A stretch of 16,891 nt of DNA from Yes71-27 sp040758635 (lineage in GTDB: Bacteria; Bacillota; Desulfotomaculia; Desulfotomaculales; Ammonificaceae), in assembly GCA_040758635.1 (NCBI GenBank), contig JBFLVI010000045.1, forward strand, positions 1-16,891. The letters are read 5' to 3'. The position numbers were made by a program, and so were the translations under genes. The notes beneath the pieces are model-generated. The model was given only the letters and a program-made list of their open reading frames with translations. It ran no database searches and was not told the origin of the DNA. This document shows positions 1-5,850 of the stretch, one piece after another (within the stretch, counting starts at the first letter, position 1; each line of letters starts with the position of its first letter).

Positions 1-102
1 TGTGGCGGCAAAGGGAAAGCGAAATTCCGTCCCGGCAGGGTGCGGCGGATGGTGATTCGTCATAAAAGCTGGTGCCCGGTGCCGGTAGATGGCTCCTGGT
101 GA
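1..102 (+). CDS. C-terminal fragment of an unidentified protein
   Basis: The first frame is open from base 1 to a TGA at 100-102 and would give the last 33 residues of a protein that begins outside the window. The tail is basic (KGKAKFRPGRVRRMVIRHK) and starts with CGG, with another Cys nine residues before the end. It is followed 19 bases later by the next rightward gene, in keeping with a tightly packed phage operon. There is too little sequence to assign a family. The open frame could be chance, but the lack of stops, the direction and the spacing fit the downstream genes. Confidence 0.35.
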   Translation, partial: CGGKGKAKFRPGRVRRMVIRHKSWCPVPVDGSW

Positions 103-121
103 CGGAGGAGGTGGATTGCCG

Positions 122-316
122 ATGCCCCGCTACCGCGAAGAGGTGATCATCCCGCTGGGCCGGGGCTGTATCGCCATCCTGACGCCGGAGGAGGCGTCCC
201 GCTTGCTGGCAATGCACCCGGAACTTTGGGAGAAGGCCGTCAAGCGCGGCAAGCACCGGGTACGCGAGATAACAAAAAGTTATGCAGGAATTCCAAATTG
301 GAATGGCGAATATTAG
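122..316 (+). CDS. Small hypothetical phage protein, 64 aa
   Basis: I chose the ATG at 122 because a strong SD (GGAGGAGGTGG, 104-114) sits 7 bases upstream; an earlier GTG-type start at 89 lies before that SD and is unlikely. The predicted protein starts MPRYREEVIIPLGRG, has a short hydrophobic beta-like stretch (CIAILTPEEASRLLAMHPELW) and a basic middle (KAVKRGKHRVREITK). No catalytic motif or membrane segment is visible. It stands among small rightward genes upstream of the terminase small subunit, a position often filled by late-region accessory genes in Firmicutes phages. The function is unknown. The TAG at 314-316 is 13 bases before the next ATG, so co-transcription is likely. Confidence 0.6.
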   Translation: MPRYREEVIIPLGRGCIAILTPEEASRLLAMHPELWEKAVKRGKHRVREITKSYAGIPNWNGEY

Positions 317-329
317 CAGGTGAGGGAAA

Positions 330-563
330 ATGCTGACGGAACTTAAAGACAAAAAAGAATTCAGCCGAATTCAAACGCTATGCGACAGGTGCAGCAGAGC
401 CACCGGTAGCGGGTGTTTGTTCTTTCACCTGGAAGACCCTGACGAGGGGCTACGGCTTGTCGGCGCTGAGGCGGCTTGGATAAAAACGAGAGACAGCAGA
501 GCGTACAAAGTCGTTCGGTGCCGGGAGTTCGAGGCCGGAAGGCTGCCGGCCATTGGAGGGTAA
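330..563 (+). CDS. Small Cys-containing hypothetical phage protein, 77 aa
   Basis: An ATG at 330 follows a purine-rich SD (AGGTGAGGGAAA). The protein has CDRC near residues 18-21, a further Cys in GSGCLFF and another in VVRCREFEAG, which could form a small zinc site, though the spacing is not a standard finger I can name. Its end overlaps the SD of the next gene (GGAGGG at 555-560), indicating translational coupling. The function is unknown. The reading frame fits the surrounding high third-position GC. The opposite-strand open frames over this region have no SD and look like shadows. Confidence 0.6.
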   Translation: MLTELKDKKEFSRIQTLCDRCSRATGSGCLFFHLEDPDEGLRLVGAEAAWIKTRDSRAYKVVRCREFEAGRLPAIGG

Positions 564-564
564 T

Positions 565-798
565 ATGAAGCGCCAGAAGTTCGACCCTTGGGACGATGAT
601 TCACCTGACCCGGACCCGGAGCCTGTGGCACCGACGGAGACGGCAGGGGTTAGCGGGAGGACGTACCGCACCCGGCACTTCGGCCTTGATTACGTGAGTG
701 TAACGGACCCTGCGATCCGTAAATGGTTGCAGGAAATGGGGTTTGCGGAGATTATGCTTAAAGGGGGCAGCCGGTGGTTAATACGAAGGTGCGACTGA
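565..798 (+). CDS. Hypothetical phage protein with acidic N-terminus, 77 aa
   Basis: The ATG at 565 lies four bases after GGAGGG (555-560), which decides the start over an in-frame TTG at 553 that precedes the SD. The N-terminal third is very acidic and proline-rich (FDPWDDDSPDPDPEP), then a more ordered segment follows (RHFGLDYVSVTDPAIRKWLQEMGFAEIML) that could be a small alpha/beta fold. No enzyme motif is visible. The 3' end overlaps the start of the next gene by 25 bases. It belongs to the same rightward operon as its neighbours. I do not recognise the family. Confidence 0.6.
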   Translation: MKRQKFDPWDDDSPDPDPEPVAPTETAGVSGRTYRTRHFGLDYVSVTDPAIRKWLQEMGFAEIMLKGGSRWLIRRCD

Positions 799-1319
799 CG
801 GCGGAACGGCTTTTAAGGGACTTCCCCCGCTGGTGGGCTTGGTGCAAACGCTTGGGCGAAGAGACTGCCGAAGCGGTGGCCTGGGAGGGTTACAGTGGCG
901 AACTCCAAGCGGTTTTCAGAAAAGCTGGCCTACCTGGCGACCCGACCGGACGCAGGGCGCTGCGGCTGCTGGAGACAAACGAATTAAAGCGGGCGATTGA
1001 GGTAACGCGGAGATTTGTCAGCGGATTAACGGACGAACGGCAGCAGCGAACGCTAATCGGGGTCTGGCGGATGCACTCATTCGGCTGGGCCTGGGTGGCC
1101 AAGAGCGCAGGCTTGGACGTAGCGGAGGCGGTCATAACCTGGACGGCGATGGTGGCCAAGTTCGAGGAGGTGCTGAAAAGTGCTGGAGTCGGTTTGCTGG
1201 AATTGCGAGCGAGCGAACTGGGAGGCGCTGTGCGGACACCCGCAAGAACCGATGAGGGGCGTGAAGGAAATAACGATAATCGAGGACGGAGAAAAGCTGA
1301 GGCGAGTGGTGGAGTGTAA
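774..1319 (+). CDS. Hypothetical helical phage protein; 3' end doubtful
   Basis: A GTG at 774 follows GGGGGC (762-767) at good spacing. The frame encodes 181 residues; roughly residues 1-130 look like a real, mostly helical, Trp-rich protein (RDFPRWWAWCKRLGEE; IGVWRMHSFGWAWVAKSAG; WTAMVAKFEEVL). The middle resembles a helix-turn-helix, and a late-transcription regulator role would fit the position before the terminase gene, but I cannot name a family. From about 1180 the frame overlaps the next gene for 140 bases. There its third-codon GC drops to about half while the other frame stays high, so the last 45 residues are probably read-through after a frameshift or an unusual overlap. Confidence 0.55.
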   Translation: MVNTKVRLTAERLLRDFPRWWAWCKRLGEETAEAVAWEGYSGELQAVFRKAGLPGDPTGRRALRLLETNELKRAIEVTRRFVSGLTDERQQRTLIGVWRMHSFGWAWVAKSAGLDVAEAVITWTAMVAKFEEVLKSAGVGLLELRASELGGAVRTPARTDEGREGNNDNRGRRKAEASGGV

Positions 1320-1362
1320 GAGCGCGTGGGTATGGAAGAAAAAGGAAGGAGAGAGGGGGTAG
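1180..1362 (+). CDS. Small putative zinc-binding phage protein, 60 aa
   Basis: A GTG at 1180 is preceded by GAGGAGG (1164-1170) at 9 bases. The product contains CWNCERANWEALCGHP, a C-x2-C followed by CGHP that could bind zinc, then a beta-rich half (VKEITIIEDGEKLRRVVECKSAWVWKKKE). Third-codon GC is about 70 percent, much better than in the overlapping frame of the gene at 774, which argues that this one is translated. It lies about 100 bases upstream of the terminase small subunit. The function is unknown; small Cys-rich proteins are common next to terminase genes in Firmicutes phages. Confidence 0.6.
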   Translation: MLESVCWNCERANWEALCGHPQEPMRGVKEITIIEDGEKLRRVVECKSAWVWKKKEGERG

Positions 1363-1467
1363 GGGCGGGTCGAATCGTGTCGAACCCTGGAAGAGAGACC
1401 GGCGGCGCGGCTCCGAAAACGCGGGTGCTTCCCAAATTAATAGAATTCTGGAGGTAAACATTACCAG

Positions 1468-1785
1468 ATGAGAGGGCAAAAAATTCCAAAACCACCGGGG
1501 CACTTATCAAAAGAAGCGAAAGCCTGGTGGCGGAAAATCCTGGCAGAATACATTCTTGAAGATGATGGCTTAATCATCCTGAAAACGACGTTGGAGAATT
1601 ACGACCTGATGAACACGGCGCGGGAGCTTCTTGCGCGGGACGGCCCGACAATAACAGGTTCAACCGGCGTCCCCAGGCCGCACCCGGCGCTGACGTTGTT
1701 AAAAGCGGCCACTTCGGGCTTCTACCAGGGCTGTCGGCTACTGGGCCTCAATATCGAGCCTCCGCCTGGGAAGGGGGTGCGGTGA
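1468..1785 (+). CDS. terS: Phage terminase small subunit, P27-like
   Basis: The terminase small subunit recognises phage DNA and delivers it to the large subunit for packaging into proheads. The 105-residue protein has the features I associate with the P27/Terminase_4 family: an N-terminal PPxxLSKEAKAWWRKI segment, a central LEDDGLIILKTTLENYDLM helix, then GPTITGSTGVPRPHPAL and a C-terminal LLGLNIEPP. The SD is GGAGG at 1450-1454 with long spacing to the ATG. The stop overlaps the next start by one base. Normally a large subunit gene follows within one or two genes; none is present here. The family call rests on remembered motif pattern and context. Confidence 0.8.
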   Translation: MRGQKIPKPPGHLSKEAKAWWRKILAEYILEDDGLIILKTTLENYDLMNTARELLARDGPTITGSTGVPRPHPALTLLKAATSGFYQGCRLLGLNIEPPPGKGVR

Positions 1786-2417
1786 TGCCAAGGCTGAGGA
1801 GGCGGACGCGGAGAAACCCAGTCAAAGAACTCACAGGCGGCCAGGAGCTCGAGCTTATCTTCGGCACCAGCGGCAACAGTAATTTTGCTTCACCGCTTGA
1901 AGCCCGGGCTGCGTGGTTTTACCACCGCGAACGGTTGCTGGAAGATTTCACCGAAGGGAGGCGACCATGGGGCTTTTGGAAATTCGAATCCGGTTTGGAC
2001 GGCTACCCAGAAAGCGAAAACCAATGGGAGTGGTTGTGGCGCAACGGCTATTTAGACGCCGAGGAGAAGGCGAAAGTGCTCGCCCAATGGATTAAAACTT
2101 TTGATCTGCGCTATGAAAACGAAAGAGCGATTATAACGCACGTGGATATGTGGCGCTTAACGCCGGACAAGCTGGCGGAATTGCAACGGCAAGCGGCACT
2201 TCTGGGCGAAGTGGCCGTTAGGCGGGTAGAAGGGTTGAAGGAGGTCCTGCGGCGGCATAAGCCAAGGAAGGAGGAGAACCGTATCAGAAACTGGCAGGAG
2301 GTCAAGGAGTTTTTGGGGGAGGAGGAGAGTATTATCGAGGAGGTCGGAGAGGAACCAAGACGGCTCAAGATGTGGGTTAAACCGAAACGAGAAAGGAAAA
2401 GGAGGAAAACATGGTGA
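1785..2417 (+). CDS. Conserved phage protein with GRRPWGFW motif, about 210 aa
   Basis: The ATG at 1785 (or GTG at 1782) follows GGGGG at 1773-1777 and overlaps the terminase stop. The protein begins with a basic tail (RLRRRTRRNP), then LELIFGTSGNS, an Ala/Arg helix (PLEARAAWFYHRERLL) and GRRPWGFWKFE, a combination I recognise from hypothetical proteins beside terminase genes in Firmicutes phages. It may help terminase or DNA handling, but no function is established to my knowledge. The C-terminus is extremely basic (KPKRERKRRKTW), suggesting nucleic-acid contact. The end overlaps the following gene by 7 bases. Confidence 0.7.
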   Translation: MPRLRRRTRRNPVKELTGGQELELIFGTSGNSNFASPLEARAAWFYHRERLLEDFTEGRRPWGFWKFESGLDGYPESENQWEWLWRNGYLDAEEKAKVLAQWIKTFDLRYENERAIITHVDMWRLTPDKLAELQRQAALLGEVAVRRVEGLKEVLRRHKPRKEENRIRNWQEVKEFLGEEESIIEEVGEEPRRLKMWVKPKRERKRRKTW

Positions 2418-3013
2418 AATACCGGCTTGAGGATTATCAGCCTTATGCGGTGGAGCTTGAAAAATTGCATGGCCTGGAGGCCCGACTGGAGGCGGCCCGG
2501 GCCGAGCTTGAGCGGGAGCGGGCACGGCTGGCAAAAGTAGAACTTGAACACGAGGAACAAATCCGAATGGACGCTGACCGGCTTCTCGCTGGCGGCGAAC
2601 CTGGAAAAGGGGCGAAAAAACTGAGCGAAGCGCGGCGTCGGGCAATGGAGGCTGTGGAAGATTCGGAGTACACCGTAAGGACGATCGAAACTGCACTGGC
2701 GCGGCAGCGGGAGGTCGTGGAGACGGCAAAGCAGCAAGCGCGCGCGGAGGTTTTAAAGCGAGTAAGGGAGGACCATCAAACAATTACCAGGAAGTTGTTC
2801 CCGCTGCTGGTTCAGGTGGCGAAACTTTTCGGGGAAGAACGGCGGCTGCGCGAAACAGCGGAACAGGTGCTCGAACGCTCCCTGGTGGCAGCGCCCATTG
2901 AGCGCTCCCCGCTGGTGCCACCTCCAGGGCGGCTGGACCCAGGCGATCCAGAAGAAAACGGTCCACTCGGGACCTATCGAAAGGAGTTGGAAGCGAATGG
3001 GTATGCTGTATAA
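2411..3013 (+). CDS. Coiled-coil phage protein, 200 aa
   Basis: The ATG at 2411 follows AAGGAGG (2399-2405 region) and overlaps the upstream stop. Residues about 12-60 and 80-115 are strongly predicted coiled coil by eye (ELEKLHGLEARLEAARAELE; ARAEVLKRVREDHQ), rich in Glu, Arg and Ala. The C-terminus is proline-rich (SPLVPPPGRLDPGDPEENGP). It lies directly before the prohead protease and overlaps it by 17 bases. Coiled-coil proteins near prohead proteases can act as scaffolds or capsid-size determinants, so a morphogenesis role is possible. This is positional inference; no family is recognised. Confidence 0.6.
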   Translation: MVKYRLEDYQPYAVELEKLHGLEARLEAARAELERERARLAKVELEHEEQIRMDADRLLAGGEPGKGAKKLSEARRRAMEAVEDSEYTVRTIETALARQREVVETAKQQARAEVLKRVREDHQTITRKLFPLLVQVAKLFGEERRLRETAEQVLERSLVAAPIERSPLVPPPGRLDPGDPEENGPLGTYRKELEANGYAV

Positions 3014-4064
3014 CCCCGTGACAGTGAACAAGATAGAGCCGGTCCACCCGGAGGACCTGAATTTCTTCTATCCTGAGAAGAAACACCTGGCCGAAAAGGT
3101 GTGGGCCTTTTGCCGGGACGACTTGGGGCTGCCTGCGGACTGCGAAATCGGGTTTTTTATCCGGGCGGACGAGCCTTTTGCCTCCCGGCTGCGCTGGCAT
3201 ATGAACTTCATCGCCACTGCGCCGAGGACGAACCCCGACGGGCTGTTGGGAAAAGTGGTTCGGGGCAAAGCATACATCAACATTTACACCTCGTTGGAGG
3301 AGATTCCCTTTGTTGTAGCTCATGAAGCCCGACATGTTTGGCAGATTTTAACCGGAGCGCCGACTTCCGAGGACGACGCAGATCAGTATGCTGAGAAGGT
3401 GGCGCGGGTCTTCGGTCAGACGCGAAGTGTGCCGAGCGCGGTTGAGCAGCGGTCTTTGGGCGAGGTTCGGGCGGACGCGACTGGACGCAAAATACGTGGC
3501 TACGCAGCGCTTTTCAACGAGCTGAGCGAACCCCTGGGCGGCTTCAGGGAGCGAATCTTACCGGGAGCCTTCACAAACACATTGAAGAATGATGACATCC
3601 GCCTGCTGGTGGATCACAATCCGAGCATGGTGCTGGCGAGGACCAAGAACGGCACTTTGAAGCTGAAAGAAGACAGCAAGGGGCTGTGGTTCGAGGCCGA
3701 ATTGCCAGATACGACCGTAGGCAGGGACGTTTATACTTCCATCAAGCGAGGCGACATAGACCAAATGTCGTTCGGCTTCAAGGTAGTGAAAGACCGCTGG
3801 TTAAGCGGCACTTACCCGCAAATCCGCGAACTGCTGGAAGTGAAGCTGTTCGATGTGAGCGTGGTGACATTCCCAGCTTACCCGCAAACAACCGTAGAAG
3901 CGGCTTCTGCCCTTAGCCGGCGCGGTTTCAATCTCGATTTAAACGAACTGAAAGCGGCGCTTTACCGGCGGCAGATAAACCACCGGGCAACGCGAGAGCG
4001 GGACTACGCCACGATCCGGCGGGCGATTACCGTGCTTGAGCGCCTGAGAACTACAATGGCATAA
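2997..4064 (+). CDS. HExxH peptidase-like domain fused to HK97 prohead protease
   Basis: The prohead protease cleaves scaffold and capsid proteins during head maturation. I chose ATG 2997 (355 aa) because AAGGAG lies about 10 bases upstream; an in-frame start at 2898 falls inside the previous gene. Residues 1-140 carry AHEARHVWQ (His109, Glu110, His113), a zinc-peptidase HExxH motif, followed by EDDADQYAEKVA, which could supply a third ligand. After a linker, residues 152-355 match the S78 prohead protease family: RKIRGYAALFNE, LVDHNP (catalytic His about 207) and DQMSFGF (Ser about 258). Ordinary members are about 200 aa. No frameshift is needed to join the halves. The next gene should be the capsid gene but is missing. 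Confidence 0.85.
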   Translation: MGMLYNPVTVNKIEPVHPEDLNFFYPEKKHLAEKVWAFCRDDLGLPADCEIGFFIRADEPFASRLRWHMNFIATAPRTNPDGLLGKVVRGKAYINIYTSLEEIPFVVAHEARHVWQILTGAPTSEDDADQYAEKVARVFGQTRSVPSAVEQRSLGEVRADATGRKIRGYAALFNELSEPLGGFRERILPGAFTNTLKNDDIRLLVDHNPSMVLARTKNGTLKLKEDSKGLWFEAELPDTTVGRDVYTSIKRGDIDQMSFGFKVVKDRWLSGTYPQIRELLEVKLFDVSVVTFPAYPQTTVEAASALSRRGFNLDLNELKAALYRRQINHRATRERDYATIRRAITVLERLRTTMA

Positions 4065-4098
4065 CCCCATCCCCCTCTCTGGGGGATCATCTCCTCCC

Positions 4099-4134
4099 TG
4101 GTCCCCAGGTACGCCCCCTGGGGACCACGTTTTT
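4099..4134 (+). terminator. Rho-independent terminator after the packaging module
   Basis: A perfect 11-bp stem (TGGTCCCCAGG, 4099-4109, with its complement at 4117-4127) and a 7-base loop is followed after CG by five T. It closes the rightward packaging operon 34 bases after the protease stop. Confidence 0.85.
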
Positions 4135-4155
4135 AGGAGGAATCCAGTTAACGTG
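4135..4155 (+). promoter_or_regulatory. SD sequence with no credible gene behind it
   Basis: AGGAGGAAT (4135-4143) stands about 9 bases before a GTG at 4153. The frame from that GTG runs 113 codons but quickly enters the antisense of the leftward gene at 4237-4797 and shows no natural protein pattern. The site looks like the ribosome binding site of a lost gene, plausibly a capsid gene. Confidence 0.5.
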
Positions 4156-4159
4156 TGTC

Positions 4160-4205
4160 AAAAACAAAAGAGGGCGGGCAGCACCCGTGGACAATGCACC
4201 CGCCC
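4160..4205 (-). terminator. Terminator of the leftward operon
   Basis: Reading leftward, a 7-bp GC stem (4199-4205 pairing with 4172-4178) is followed by a T-rich run (TCTTTTGTTTTT, 4171-4160). It sits downstream of the leftward gene that ends at 4237, so both convergent operons have terminators in this 100-base interval. Confidence 0.6.
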
Positions 4206-4211
4206 CCTGGC

Positions 4212-4238
4212 AAGGTCCTGGATTGAATCCAGGACCTT
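4212..4238 (-). terminator. Perfect 10-bp hairpin overlapping a stop codon
   Basis: AAGGTCCTGG (4212-4221) and CCAGGACCTT (4229-4238) form a 10-bp stem with a 7-base loop. It overlaps the stop codon of the leftward gene ending at 4237. There is no T-run, so it may be an mRNA 3'-end stabiliser or part of a two-hairpin terminator with 4160-4205. Confidence 0.5.
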
Positions 4239-4797
4239 AGCTTCCCAGGATGCTTTTCACCTGTTCGAGCGTTTCCAGCCGCTTACCCAGGACCTGCCTT
4301 TTCGTTTCGGCCTTCTTGATTGCTTCGCGGAAAGCCTCCAGCATTCCCTTAATGATTTCCGCAAGACCGTAACGCTTGACGGCTTCTTCCGGGGTTATCT
4401 CCGTTGCTTTGGCGTCCCAGGAGCAGGGTTCACCCTGCCAGTTGCTCCAATCCCCCTGGCGGGACAGAACTACCAGAGCACCAGAACGGGTTAAGACAAG
4501 CTGGCTACCGGTGTAGATACCCCGGTAATCCTTGTCGGTGAATTCCCGGCTGAAGCGGTCTACCAGCACTATGCCGCGTTCTTTGTAGTGATAGACCTTC
4601 CAGGAGTGGAACTGATGGCCGCTGTGGTGCCTGCCGTCCTCGATTGGGTAGTCAATAAAACGCATGACCGGCTTCACCATTGCGACGATCTTCTCCAGAG
4701 CCTGCGTCTCTTGTTCCAAAACGCCAGCCTCCTGGCGGACGACTTCCTCACCAAGGGAGGCCACTTTCTCCAGGGCGGAAATAAACTCGTCAAACAT
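4237..4797 (-). CDS. Hypothetical protein with helical ends and beta core, 186 aa
   Basis: The ATG at 4797 has AAGGAG at about 9 bases and is preferred to a TTG at 4803 that is too close to the SD. The N-terminal 45 residues form a likely amphipathic or coiled helix (LEKVASLGEEVVRQEAGVLE), the middle is beta-rich with several His and aromatic residues (HHSGHQFHSWKVYHYKERG; YTGSQLVLTRSGALVVLSR), and the last 50 residues are again helical (EAVKRYGLAEIIKGMLEAFR). No signal peptide or enzyme motif is visible. It is the last gene of the leftward operon, 37 bases after the Csx3-like gene. The function is unknown; a role with that gene is possible from position alone. Confidence 0.65.
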   Translation of the reverse strand: MFDEFISALEKVASLGEEVVRQEAGVLEQETQALEKIVAMVKPVMRFIDYPIEDGRHHSGHQFHSWKVYHYKERGIVLVDRFSREFTDKDYRGIYTGSQLVLTRSGALVVLSRQGDWSNWQGEPCSWDAKATEITPEEAVKRYGLAEIIKGMLEAFREAIKKAETKRQVLGKRLETLEQVKSILGS

Positions 4798-4834
4798 TCG
4801 CAATCTCTCCTTTCCCGGCGGACCGGGTTAAAGT

Positions 4835-5074
4835 TTAATACGGGTTGTGGTCGAAGATAACTACCTTGCCGGTGACTGGCGAATCGTAACTGAGGCTCCT
4901 GGCCTTGCCGTGGAGCGCGTGGGCCACCGCCAGGTAGAGCCATACCGGACCCTGACCGGTGAGGATCACGTCATTCCCTAAGCCAGCAAGCTGGATTGCT
5001 GCCTCGGTGTATTCGGGCAGCTTGTCCAGTTTAGCCTGCTCCCCGTAGAGTTGCTTAACGTCAATCGTCACCAT
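4835..5074 (-). CDS. Csx3/Crn3-like protein; candidate ring nuclease or anti-CRISPR
   Basis: The ATG at 5074 lies 8 bases after GGGGGAG, which excludes an in-frame GTG at 5083. The 79-residue product contains DVILTGQGPVWLYLAVAHAL (residues 35-54) followed by LSYDSPVTGKVVIFDH (61-76). This resembles my recollection of the C-terminal half of CRISPR-associated Csx3/Crn3, with its G-x-GP-x-WL(Y/H), AH and YDPR-x-G-x-VVV-x-xH pattern. Csx3 degrades the cyclic oligoadenylate messenger of type III CRISPR systems. The Asp of YDPR is kept (Asp64), but the Arg is not obvious, and the protein is shorter than the roughly 110 residues I recall. In a phage-like operon an anti-CRISPR role is an inference. 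It could instead be an unrelated small protein with a chance match. Confidence 0.45.
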   Translation of the reverse strand: MVTIDVKQLYGEQAKLDKLPEYTEAAIQLAGLGNDVILTGQGPVWLYLAVAHALHGKARSLSYDSPVTGKVVIFDHNPY

Positions 5075-5189
5075 GTGTTTCACTCCCCCTAACGGTTATT
5101 TCCTTGAGTTTGATGATGGCAATCGGTTCGCTGTCTCCTTCCTCATAGAGGCTGATGGTGTTGTCATTTAAGTCCACTACCGCGAGCAC
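5061..5189 (-). CDS. Small hypothetical protein, 42 aa, coupled to next gene
   Basis: A GTG at 5189 follows AAGGGGGGTG at proper spacing. The product (MLAVVDLNDNTISLYEEGDS...EPIAIIKLKEITV) looks like a small beta-rich protein with four or five strands and a polar tail. Its stop TGA at 5061-5063 lies 14 bases inside the Csx3-like gene, and its 3' end contains that gene's SD, so the two are probably translationally coupled. No family is recognised. The natural composition, the SD and the overlap make it a credible gene despite its size. Confidence 0.55.
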   Translation of the reverse strand: MLAVVDLNDNTISLYEEGDSEPIAIIKLKEITVRGSETHGDD

Positions 5190-5203
5190 GTTTGCACCCC
5201 CCT

Positions 5204-5287
5204 TCAGTGCAACCTTTGTTTCAGCCGCTTCAGATACACTTTAAAGTCTTTGTTTTTGCCAACAAAGCAGGCAATCAGATAGCGCAA
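5204..5287 (-). CDS. Possible 27-aa basic small protein
   Basis: A TTG at 5287 follows AGGAGGG (at the end of the upstream gene) by about 9 bases. The product would be short and basic, with a hydrophobic start (RYLIACFVGKNKDFKVYLKR). An ATA at 5296 is an alternative start but is too near the SD. It ends 15 bases before the 42-aa gene. The tight packing supports translation; the size and the non-ATG start weaken the call. No function can be suggested. Confidence 0.35.
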   Translation of the reverse strand: MRYLIACFVGKNKDFKVYLKRLKQRLH

Positions 5288-5292
5288 AGTCT

Positions 5293-5574
5293 TTATCCCT
5301 CCTTTCTGAGCGGACATTTCCCCTGTTTGAACCACGGGCAGCCGTCTGGGTAATCGCAAAGGCCAGCCCCTTCTGGTGCCCAACCCCCCATCCGGGAGTT
5401 GTCCTCGAACTCGAAGCGGCCCGGATAGCCGCAATCATTCCGAGTAGGCAGCGGTTTCCCCAGGACTGCCCGCATAAAAGCGTCGCAAGGGTTGGCTTCA
5501 AAGTAATCTGCTGGTATCCCGGCGGACAAAGCCGCTTTCCGCATTACTTCCTTAAACTCCTCGCCGAGCGGCAC
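5293..5574 (-). CDS. Cys-rich hypothetical phage protein, 93 aa
   Basis: I set the start at the GTG at 5574, 8 bases after GGAGGAG (5589-5583); the GTG at 5583 lies inside that SD. The N-terminus is helical (GEEFKEVMRKAALSAGIPADYF) and the C-terminus holds a Cys cluster (DCGYPG, LCDYPDGCPWFKQGKCPL) suggesting a small metal-binding module. It is tightly packed with the upstream gene that ends at 5580. I do not recognise the family. The Cys spacing could hold one zinc, but no DNA-binding role is shown. Confidence 0.6.
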   Translation of the reverse strand: MPLGEEFKEVMRKAALSAGIPADYFEANPCDAFMRAVLGKPLPTRNDCGYPGRFEFEDNSRMGGWAPEGAGLCDYPDGCPWFKQGKCPLRKEG

Positions 5575-5579
5575 TTTAA

Positions 5580-5846
5580 TCACTCCTCCGGCTGTTTGCT
5601 TATCAATCTGGCGAAATGCTCAGCCTGGCTTTGCTTCTCGAACCCTGCGGCGTAGCACCCTTCGACAGACACCGCGTACCGCCAGGGCCAGCCTAAATGC
5701 TTTTCCACCTTAACATCTTCGGGATCAGGCTTTTCTCGTTGCTCGCAAAGCCATTCTTCGGCCAAGGCAGCGATGCTTTTGGCGTTAACCCGGCGGAAGT
5801 CATTGATGTACCCTTGGCCGTTGCAGTAGATTATCCAGGCTTTCAC
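5580..5846 (-). CDS. Hypothetical phage protein, 88 aa
   Basis: The GTG at 5846 follows AAGGAGA at 8 bases. The protein begins with a short strand (KAWIIYCNGQGYINDFRRV), has a helix (NAKSIAALAEEWLCEQRE), another beta segment (GWPWRYAVSVEGCYAAGF) and a final helix (SQAEHFARLISKQ). That alpha/beta pattern suggests a compact single-domain protein. No catalytic residues are evident. The start lies next to the end of the gene upstream in the leftward operon. The function is unknown. Confidence 0.6.
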   Translation of the reverse strand: MKAWIIYCNGQGYINDFRRVNAKSIAALAEEWLCEQREKPDPEDVKVEKHLGWPWRYAVSVEGCYAAGFEKQSQAEHFARLISKQPEE

Positions 5847-5850
5847 TTGG

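Noticed and set aside
890..1510. Long minus-strand frame opposite the terminase upstream region
   Set aside because: It lies antisense to well-supported genes, has a low-complexity Ser/Pro/Leu-rich composition and lacks an SD; it is a GC-driven shadow.
2111..2783. Two 208-codon minus-strand frames
   Set aside because: They are antisense to the GRRPWGFW protein and the coiled-coil gene; composition is shadow-like and the rightward genes have SDs and overlaps.
4153..4494. 113-codon plus-strand frame behind a good SD at 4135
   Set aside because: Most of it is antisense to the leftward gene at 4237-4797 and it shows no natural domain; kept only as an SD scar.
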